DNA of 8,354 nt from contig CACYEU010000209.1 in the NCBI GenBank assembly GCA_902773445.1, positions 1 to 8,354 of the forward strand. Reading direction: 5' to 3'. The notes beneath the pieces were generated by a model, which ran no database searches, was not told the DNA's origin, and was given only the letters and a program-made list of their open reading frames with translations. Each line of letters begins with the position of its first letter. Position 1 is the first letter of the stretch. This document shows positions 1 to 5,310 of this stretch, in pieces. The translations under genes and the position numbers were made by a program. This DNA comes from an uncultured Lachnospiraceae bacterium (lineage in GTDB: Bacteria; Bacillota; Clostridia; Lachnospirales; Lachnospiraceae).

Positions 1-257
1 AAAATGTCCATGATGTCGGAGCTCACATTGTGGATGACCATGCGGCCCTGGCGGTTCATGACCTTTTGGGTCGAGAGCAGCACGCGCAGACCCGCCGAGG
101 AAATGTACTCGAGATTCGTGAAATCGAGTGTCAGATTGTCGATCCCGTCAAGCGAATTCTTGAGTTCCGCCTCGAGTTCCGGCGCTGTCGTCGTATCGAG
201 TCTTCCGTCAAGCGCCAGTGTCATCGCACTACCCTGAACTTCTTTGTTGATCGTCAT
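1..257 (-). CDS. STAS-domain anti-sigma factor antagonist (partial, C-terminus off the left edge)
   Basis: The visible 85 complete codons read as a STAS domain of the SpoIIAA/RsbV type. The protein starts MTINKEVQGSAMTLALDGRL, with a beta strand followed by the LDGRLDTTTAPELE segment, then LTLDFTNLEYISSAGLRVLL at residues 42-61. ISSAGLR (52-58) is the signature around the phosphoacceptor; alignment with the DSxGL motif of RsbV points to Ser54, with Ser53 as the alternative. In this family the unphosphorylated protein binds an anti-sigma factor kinase (RsbW/SpoIIAB type) and frees its target, and phosphorylation by that kinase inactivates it. No signal peptide or membrane segment is visible. 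The start is fixed by an AGGAGG site six bases upstream and by the end of thiN 13 bases away. The family usually has 100-115 residues, so roughly 15-30 are missing. Fold assignment is firm; the specific target pathway is unknown. Confidence 0.9.
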   Translation of the reverse strand, partial: MTINKEVQGSAMTLALDGRLDTTTAPELEAELKNSLDGIDNLTLDFTNLEYISSAGLRVLLSTQKVMNRQGRMVIHNVSSDIMDI

Positions 258-263
258 GATATT

Positions 264-269
264 CCTCCT
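264..269 (-). promoter_or_regulatory. Strong ribosome binding site for the STAS gene
   Basis: The coding strand reads AGGAGG six bases before the ATG at 257, a near-perfect match to the anti-Shine-Dalgarno sequence. It lies in the 13-base gap after the thiN stop codon, so the STAS gene has its own efficient initiation and need not rely on coupling to thiN. It also decides the STAS start. Confidence 0.85.
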
Positions 270-270
270 T

Positions 271-969
271 TTAATCTTTTGCTTCAACGATCAGCAGCAC
301 TCCGCTGCCAAACGTAATCACCACATCCTGATCGATCATCCTGTTGCTGACTCCGAGGCTGCTGTCCCCTGTCAGCACTGCGTGATCAAGACAATACTCA
401 GCTCCTTTTATGCTCAGATCCGTGACCTCTCCTCCGAGCGCGAACAGCGAAAAATAATCACCGTATGCCTGCCCTTTAGAAAGTATCACCGCAGTTTGCT
501 CTTTTGCTGGGTCCGCACAGACGGCTCTCACACGGTTGTTCGGATCGGCCATATAGACTGTACGGCCCGCGCGGGCAGCCTGAACCATCATCGTGATGTT
601 AGCCAACGTGTGATCGATCCTGGATCCGCTCATACCGATCATCACGATCGGATCACAGCCGGCCTCGAGCGCAACGTGAAGCGCTTCCTCAGAGTCAGTC
701 ACATCCTTGTGAACCGGGAGCGGATGTTTGAGCGTCTGCTCTTTGTCCATATAGTAGCTGACCATTTCCTCGTCGGCGCTGTCGTAATCGCCGATAAACA
801 GGTCAGGACACTTCCGCCCGTTCTCATAGAAATATGAAATACCGCTGTCGCAGGCGATCGTCATCGGCGAATCGATTCCGGCCGCATAGGCGCTTGCCCA
901 GTCATCGTCGAGCCAACCTCCGCCTACGATCAGACACGCTCCGGCGCTGATTGTCATATCATCATACAT
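271..969 (-). CDS. thiN: Thiamine pyrophosphokinase
   Basis: Thiamine pyrophosphokinase transfers pyrophosphate from ATP to thiamine, giving thiamine diphosphate, the cofactor of transketolase and related enzymes, in the cytoplasm. Starting at 969 the protein has 232 residues, close to the usual 210-220. Visible motifs: CLIVGGG at 12-18 (first strand), ACDSG at 39-43, PDLFIGDYDS at 55-64 with the metal/ATP-binding acidic residues, KDVTDSEEAL at 88-97, and GSRIDHTLANI at 115-125. These match the catalytic core of the family. The C-terminal beta domain ends GSGVLLIVEAKD, with GVSNR where many relatives have SNE. The start is uncertain: ATGs at 975, 969 and 957 are in frame. I prefer 969 because a weak GAAAG lies seven bases upstream; it overlaps rpe by eight bases. 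The 957 start (228 residues) would leave a four-base gap. A TPP riboswitch leader is absent, as expected for an internal operon gene. Confidence 0.93.
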   Translation of the reverse strand: MYDDMTISAGACLIVGGGWLDDDWASAYAAGIDSPMTIACDSGISYFYENGRKCPDLFIGDYDSADEEMVSYYMDKEQTLKHPLPVHKDVTDSEEALHVALEAGCDPIVMIGMSGSRIDHTLANITMMVQAARAGRTVYMADPNNRVRAVCADPAKEQTAVILSKGQAYGDYFSLFALGGEVTDLSIKGAEYCLDHAVLTGDSSLGVSNRMIDQDVVITFGSGVLLIVEAKD

Positions 970-1639
970 CGGCATGCTTTCGTATAACATCCATAAAGGC
1001 AGCGGCATTGGCCTTAACATCACCTTTGAAAACGGCCGAACCCGCAACGATCACATTGATGCCGGCCTCAAGCACATTGTCCAGATTATCGATCTTGACG
1101 CCGCCGTCAAATTCGAGATCACAGTCCAGATGATGACTGTCGATATAATCGCGGACTCTCTTCGCTTTTTCAAGTGTTCCGTCGATCATTCCCTGCCCGC
1201 CGAATCCGGGCTGAACGCCCATGATCAAAGCGAGTTCAAGGTCCTCGATAAACGGATACAGTTCTTCCTCACTTGTCTTCGGATTGATCACCAGACCGGC
1301 CTGTTTTCCGGCTGCATGGATCGCCCCGATCGTGGTCTCGATATCCTGCGCGTCCTGACATGCCTCGACATGGAATGTGATCAGATCGGCCCCTGCGTCG
1401 GCGAAATCATCGACATAGCGGATCGGCTCTGTGATCATCAGGTGCACATCCATAAACATATCAGTAAACGGACGCAGGCTCTTGAGTACCGGTATTCCGA
1501 AGGAGATGTTCGGCACAAAGATTCCGTCCATGACATCAAAATGAAGATCGGTCGCGCCTGCCGCTTCGATTTGCCGGATTCCTTCGCCCAGATTTGCAAA
1601 GTCGCCTGAAAGAATCGACGGTGCCAAACGGTATTTCAT
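962..1639 (-). CDS. rpe: Ribulose-phosphate 3-epimerase
   Basis: Rpe interconverts D-ribulose 5-phosphate and D-xylulose 5-phosphate in the non-oxidative pentose phosphate pathway, in the cytoplasm. The 225-residue length is normal for this TIM-barrel family. Motifs seen in order: LAPSILSGDFANL (5-17), HFDVMDGIFVPNIS (33-46) with metal ligand His33 and acid/base Asp35, DVHLMI (64-69) with ligand His66, PGFGGQ (144-149) in a phosphate-binding loop, and LEFDGGV (175-181) with Asp178, the second acid/base and metal ligand. All expected catalytic residues are present. One oddity is Gln143 before PGFGGQ, where Asn or Glu is usual. The start overlaps the rsgA stop as ATGA and has a full AGGAGG eight bases upstream. 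Its place between rsgA and thiN is the standard Bacillota arrangement; it links to thiN because transketolase, acting on the Rpe product, needs thiamine diphosphate. Confidence 0.97.
   Translation of the reverse strand: MKYRLAPSILSGDFANLGEGIRQIEAAGATDLHFDVMDGIFVPNISFGIPVLKSLRPFTDMFMDVHLMITEPIRYVDDFADAGADLITFHVEACQDAQDIETTIGAIHAAGKQAGLVINPKTSEEELYPFIEDLELALIMGVQPGFGGQGMIDGTLEKAKRVRDYIDSHHLDCDLEFDGGVKIDNLDNVLEAGINVIVAGSAVFKGDVKANAAAFMDVIRKHADV
1636..1639 (-). other. rsgA/rpe ATGA stop-start overlap
   Basis: The rpe start codon ATG (1639-1637) shares bases with the rsgA stop codon TGA (1638-1636). Such four-base overlaps normally cause translational coupling by re-initiation, which would tie the amount of Rpe to translation of RsgA. 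Confidence 0.9.
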
Positions 1640-2553
1640 CTGTATTTCCTCCTGTCCAACTCTTCTAGTTCACGGTAGAGCTCACAGTATGTGTGATAGC
1701 GGTCGGCATTGATCCTGCCGTCAGCGACAGCCTGTTTGACCGCGCAATCCGGTTCCGACATGTGACGACACTCCGCAAAACGGCATTCCCCCTCATACGG
1801 TGCAAACTCCGGATAACAATACTTCAGATCTTCTTTATCGATTCCCGTCATCTGAAGCGATGAAAAACCGGGTGTATCGATCACATAACCTCCGTGTCCG
1901 ACGCCGATCAGTTCGGCCCGTCTGGTCGTATGACGACCTCTCTTAAGCTTATGGCTGATCGTGCCGGTCTCCATCTCGACTTCCGACTGGAGACGGTTGA
2001 CAAGCGATGATTTGCCCACACCGGACGGTCCGGCCAGGACCGTTACCTTATGATCCAGGCGCTTCATGACCTCGTCAACGCCTTCGCCGGTCTCATTGCA
2101 GATGACCAGTGTTTCACATCCGCTGCCCGCATAGATCTCTTTAAGGCTCTCCGCAGCTTCTCCGGTCGGATCCAGATCCTGCTTGTTAAAGCAGATGATC
2201 ACCGGAATGCCGAGCTGTTTCATATTGATCAGAAACCGGTCAAGCAGTCTCAGATGCGGATCAGGCTGATGGATCGCAAAGACAACAAGCCCCTGGTCGA
2301 CGTTCGCGACAGCCGGTCTCATCAGTTCATTCATGCGTGGAAGGATCTCGATGATATTTCCTTCCATGTCCTTGGGATCTGTGATCGTAAACCTGACTCT
2401 GTCACCGACAAGCGGTGTGATCTTCTTCTGTCTGAAAATCCCTTTTGCTTTACAGGCATACAGTTCGCTGAAAAAGCCGGATTCTGCTTGAACATAGTAG
2501 AATCCGGCAATTCCTCTAATGATACGTCCTGTTAGTTCGGCATTACCGTGCAT
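1636..2553 (-). CDS. rsgA: Ribosome small-subunit-dependent GTPase RsgA
   Basis: RsgA (YjeQ/YloQ) is a circularly permuted GTPase that binds the 30S subunit late in assembly and is released on GTP hydrolysis. The 305-residue protein has the family order: an N-terminal OB-fold (about 1-70, RNA binding), then the permuted G domain with G4 FNKQD (122-126), G1 GPSGVGKSS (175-183), G2 GRHTT (206-210) and G3 DTPG (226-229), then a zinc-binding C-terminal domain with Cys257, Cys262, His264 and Cys270 in CRFAECRHMSEPDC. All motifs are intact. It starts 11 bases after the kinase stop codon; a weak AGGA overlapping that stop (TAGGA) is the only visible ribosome binding site. Location directly after a PASTA kinase is conserved in Bacillota, and RsgA homologues are reported kinase substrates, so regulation by the neighbouring kinase is plausible but not shown here. 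Confidence 0.97.
   Translation of the reverse strand: MHGNAELTGRIIRGIAGFYYVQAESGFFSELYACKAKGIFRQKKITPLVGDRVRFTITDPKDMEGNIIEILPRMNELMRPAVANVDQGLVVFAIHQPDPHLRLLDRFLINMKQLGIPVIICFNKQDLDPTGEAAESLKEIYAGSGCETLVICNETGEGVDEVMKRLDHKVTVLAGPSGVGKSSLVNRLQSEVEMETGTISHKLKRGRHTTRRAELIGVGHGGYVIDTPGFSSLQMTGIDKEDLKYCYPEFAPYEGECRFAECRHMSEPDCAVKQAVADGRINADRYHTYCELYRELEELDRRKYR
1648..1653 (-). promoter_or_regulatory. Strong ribosome binding site for rpe, inside rsgA
   Basis: The coding strand reads AGGAGG eight bases before the rpe ATG at 1639. It lies within the last codons of rsgA, so rpe is both coupled by the ATGA overlap and equipped with a strong site of its own. It decides the rpe start. Confidence 0.85.
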
Positions 2554-2564
2554 TCAGTCGCGTC

Positions 2565-4559
2565 CTAGTTTCCTGTGTTATTCGTATTACCCCCGGCGCC
2601 GCTGTCCTGCTGATCCGGCTTGTTCGGACCTGCGCTCAGGTAATAGGAAATCGTCGTGCCCGGCGCAACCGACTGTCCGGCTGCAGGATTCTGAGAAACG
2701 ACTGTATCGCGCTCCTGGCTGCTCGGTGTATAACCGAGGAAATTACCTTTGAGTCCTGCCGTGGTCAGCGCGGTGATCGCTGCAGCCTCTGTGCTTCCTG
2801 TAAGGCTCGGCACGCTGACATTCTGCGCGCCCTTGCTGACGACATACGAGACAACACTGCCCGGATTAACTTTAGCGCCGCTTCCCGGATTCTGAGAGAT
2901 AACAACGCCTGCGGCAACCGTATCGCTGTAAGCGCTTGTCACGGCTGCAGTCAGTCCGGCATTCGTCAATGCTGCGTCTGCCGCGTCTGTGGTCAGTCCG
3001 ACAAGATTCGGAACGATCACGCCTTCAGTGCCTTTACTGACTCGGACTGTCACCTTCGTGTCTGCCGGCACGCTCGTTCCGCTCGCCGGATTGGTCGCGA
3101 TAACATAACCTTCCTCGACCTCGGAACTGTATTCATAGTCGGAATCCGTCTTCTTAAAGCCGGCTTCCTTCAGCTTCTTTCTGGCTTCGTCCTCGGTCAT
3201 TCCCGAGACGTCGGGAATCATGATCTCTTCATCCTCGCCTGAGCAGACAATGACCTGGATCGTTGTTCCGCGCGGAACCTTGGTCCCCGCTGAAGTCTTC
3301 TGCTTCATAACGACACCCTTGTCGTATTTGTCAGAGTCTTCCTCAGCGACGATCTTCAGCTTAAGGCCTTTCTTCTTTAACGCAGTCTCGGCTTCTTTCT
3401 TTGTCATGCCGACAAGATCAGGAACCTTGACTGTTTCACTCTGCTCGGTCTTTTTGCCGCTTCCCGCAAACTTGAACAGACCGGTCGCGCTGCCGATCGC
3501 AAAGATCGCAATCGCGGCAATGATCGCAATGATCACCCCGAGAAGCACTTTGTTCGTACTCTTGATACCGCTGTCGATCTCATCTCCGTCATCGGGATCA
3601 GGCGGCAGTTCATCGGTATCGTCATCAAAACGCCTGCTCTGTGTGTAGTGGCGCTCTTCTTCTTCCATCGCGGCGACTTCCTGCGTCGACATGACAGCGT
3701 AGACGCCGCCGGCTCCCGGCGCGAATCTGACGAAATCGCCCTCGGGATCAAGCAGGCAGTGCTTCAGGTCAAGCAGCATCTCATCCATATCCTGATAACG
3801 GAAATCAGGATTCTTCTGTGTCGCCTTCAAAATGATCTGGTTCAGGCTGTTCGGAATATCAACATATGCCGACGGCGGTACGATATCCTCACGGATATGC
3901 TTAAGTGCTACCGTCACAACGCTGTCGCCGTCAAACGGTACATGACCCGTGACCATCTCGTACATCGCGATACCCATTGAGTAAATATCGCTGCGGCGGT
4001 CGCTCATGCCGCGCCGCGCCTGCTCGGGAGCTGTATAGTGGACAGAGCCCATCATCGCAGTCGTTGTCGTCTGTGATGTCGTTGCGCGCGCGATACCGAA
4101 GTCGGTCACCTTGACTTTGCCGTCCCGCGAAATGATGATATTCTGCGGTTTGATATCACGATGGATAATATTCTTCTGGTGTGCCGCCTGAATGCCTGAG
4201 CATACCTGGATGCTGACACTGACAGCCTCTTTCCAGGACAGACGTCCTTTCTTGACGATATAGTCTTTGAGTGTAATGCCGTCGACAAGCTCCATGACCA
4301 TATACCACAGACCCTTGTACATGCCGACATCATAGACATTGACCACATTCGGGTGCATCAGTCCGGCCGCTGCGCGTGCCTCCGACTGGAATTTCTCAAC
4401 AAAGCTTCTGTCTTCGCGGTACTCCTTCTTAAGGACTTTGACCGCGACGGGACGGTTCAGTTTGTGGTCCGTCGCTCTGTAGACATCCGCCATCCCCCCT
4501 CGGCCGATGCGCTCCAAGATCTCATAGCGATTATTAAGCCTTACTCCGCTGCGAATCAT
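2565..4559 (-). CDS. prkC: PASTA-domain Ser/Thr protein kinase (PrkC/PknB family)
   Basis: A membrane receptor kinase that senses muropeptides or lipid II through extracellular PASTA domains and phosphorylates cell-division, wall and translation proteins. The 664 residues contain a Hanks-type kinase domain (about 10-270) with glycine loop GRGGMADVY (19-27), catalytic Lys41, HRDIKPQN (133-140) with Asp135, DFG (153-155), and APE (177-179). The activation loop is threonine-rich (TTSQTTTT, 160-167), the usual autophosphorylation site. An acidic juxtamembrane stretch (299-330) precedes one transmembrane helix (about 338-358). Four PASTA domains follow at about 377-441, 446-509, 514-577 and 580-643, then a Gly/Asn-rich tail. 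Bacillus PrkC has three PASTA domains, so this stalk is longer by one. It overlaps the phosphatase gene by ATGA, the usual kinase/phosphatase pairing, and has GAGGAG eight bases upstream. No catalytic residue is missing. The symbol follows Bacillus usage; pknB or stkP would be equally fair. Confidence 0.97.
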   Translation of the reverse strand: MIRSGVRLNNRYEILERIGRGGMADVYRATDHKLNRPVAVKVLKKEYREDRSFVEKFQSEARAAAGLMHPNVVNVYDVGMYKGLWYMVMELVDGITLKDYIVKKGRLSWKEAVSVSIQVCSGIQAAHQKNIIHRDIKPQNIIISRDGKVKVTDFGIARATTSQTTTTAMMGSVHYTAPEQARRGMSDRRSDIYSMGIAMYEMVTGHVPFDGDSVVTVALKHIREDIVPPSAYVDIPNSLNQIILKATQKNPDFRYQDMDEMLLDLKHCLLDPEGDFVRFAPGAGGVYAVMSTQEVAAMEEEERHYTQSRRFDDDTDELPPDPDDGDEIDSGIKSTNKVLLGVIIAIIAAIAIFAIGSATGLFKFAGSGKKTEQSETVKVPDLVGMTKKEAETALKKKGLKLKIVAEEDSDKYDKGVVMKQKTSAGTKVPRGTTIQVIVCSGEDEEIMIPDVSGMTEDEARKKLKEAGFKKTDSDYEYSSEVEEGYVIATNPASGTSVPADTKVTVRVSKGTEGVIVPNLVGLTTDAADAALTNAGLTAAVTSAYSDTVAAGVVISQNPGSGAKVNPGSVVSYVVSKGAQNVSVPSLTGSTEAAAITALTTAGLKGNFLGYTPSSQERDTVVSQNPAAGQSVAPGTTISYYLSAGPNKPDQQDSGAGGNTNNTGN
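4556..4559 (-). other. Phosphatase/kinase ATGA stop-start overlap
   Basis: The kinase ATG (4559-4557) overlaps the phosphatase TGA (4558-4556). Coupled translation would keep the opposing kinase and phosphatase in a fixed ratio. Confidence 0.9.
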
Positions 4560-5299
4560 ACGTTCTTCTCCTCGTCAATGCACGGTTCGGCTAATACGAT
4601 TCCGATATTATCCTTACCGCCATTTTCATTTGCCTGATTAATCAGTCTTGCGACCGCCTCAGGCAAGTCCCTGCTCCCCTTGATGATCCTGTAAATATCA
4701 TCATCTTCAATCATGTTGCTCAGACCGTCTGTGCACATCAGCACAATATCGCCCGGAACAACACGATACTCAAAAAAGTCCATCTCTACATCATCCTTTG
4801 CGCCGATCGCGCGTGTGATGATATTCTTGTCCGGATGGTGCTTTGCTTCGTCTTCCTTGATGCCGCCGAGCCGGACCATCTCCTCGACAAGAGAATGATC
4901 CTTGGACAGCTGCTTGATCTCATCACCGATCAGATACAGGCGGCTGTCGCCGACATTTGCAAAATAAAGTGTATGCTCGATCACGGTCGCGACGACAAGC
5001 GTCGTGCCCATACCTTCGAGATTGACATCACTGGCGGCCTTTTCAATGATCCTTTCATTGGCCAGCTTGATCGCCTCCTCGAACATCGCCTGCGGACCGG
5101 TCGTCGTCGTGTTCGTCAGAGAATCGATCACTGTCTCTGTCGCATATTTGGAAGCGTAGTCACCGGCTTTATGGCCGCCCATTCCGTCCGCCACGATCAT
5201 CAGGTTCGGAACATTGCCGACCGGACGGTCTGTGGCGAAGACGAAGTCCTGGTTGACTTCGCGCTTCCTTCCTATGTCTGTCTGACTGAAATAATGCAT
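4556..5299 (-). CDS. PP2C-family Ser/Thr phosphatase (PrpC/Stp type)
   Basis: A cytoplasmic metal-dependent phosphatase that removes phosphate from Ser/Thr on the adjacent PASTA kinase and its substrates. The 247-residue length is typical of bacterial Stp/PrpC. Motifs in order: REVNQD (13-18), VADGMGGHKAGDYAS (36-50), GMGTTL (96-101), NVGDSRLYLI (115-124), LSKDHSLVEEMVR (131-143), ITRAIG (161-166), CTDGLSNM (189-196) and GGKDNIGIVL (227-236). The metal-binding aspartates Asp18, Asp38, Asp191 and Asp230 are all present, with Asp118 in the GDSR motif. It starts 11 bases after the rlmN stop, with AAAGGGGAG just upstream, and overlaps the kinase gene by four bases. A likely internal promoter lies about 85 bases upstream in rlmN. 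Known names in the family include prpC, stp and pstP; I leave the symbol blank because usage depends on the organism. Confidence 0.97.
   Translation of the reverse strand: MHYFSQTDIGRKREVNQDFVFATDRPVGNVPNLMIVADGMGGHKAGDYASKYATETVIDSLTNTTTTGPQAMFEEAIKLANERIIEKAASDVNLEGMGTTLVVATVIEHTLYFANVGDSRLYLIGDEIKQLSKDHSLVEEMVRLGGIKEDEAKHHPDKNIITRAIGAKDDVEMDFFEYRVVPGDIVLMCTDGLSNMIEDDDIYRIIKGSRDLPEAVARLINQANENGGKDNIGIVLAEPCIDEEKNV
4568..4573 (-). promoter_or_regulatory. Ribosome binding site for the PASTA kinase
   Basis: GAGGAG on the coding strand, eight bases before the kinase ATG and inside the last codons of the phosphatase gene. It supports the start at 4559, which gives the usual short N-terminus before the RYEILERIG segment. 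Confidence 0.75.
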
Positions 5300-5310
5300 A
5301 TCTCCCCTTT
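5300..5310 (-). promoter_or_regulatory. rlmN-phosphatase spacer with ribosome binding site
   Basis: The 11-base gap is almost entirely a purine-rich Shine-Dalgarno-like element (AAAGGGGAG followed by AT) directly before the ATG at 5299. The G-run is only about four bases from the start codon, a short spacing. It supports the 5299 start and leaves no room for a terminator between rlmN and the phosphatase gene. Confidence 0.65.

Noticed and set aside
258..270. Possible promoter or terminator before the STAS gene.
   Set aside because: The gap is only 13 bases and is taken up mostly by the ribosome binding site; I saw no convincing -35/-10 pair in the end of thiN.
970..1047. Longer N-terminus for thiN starting at 1047.
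   Set aside because: It would overlap rpe by more than 80 bases, and the added residues are an off-frame reading of conserved Rpe sequence. The fold starts at CLIVGGG shortly after the ATG at 969.
974..1609. Long plus-strand open frame opposite rpe (and similar ones at 244-837 and 2050-2535).
   Set aside because: Each lies antisense to a gene with clear family motifs, has no ribosome binding site and no recognisable domain. Open antisense frames are expected from the codon bias of G+C-moderate genes.
3485..3540. Short repeats of the type GCAATGATC as a DNA repeat element.
   Set aside because: They encode the Ile/Ala-rich transmembrane helix of the kinase; repeating Ala and Ile codons explain the pattern.
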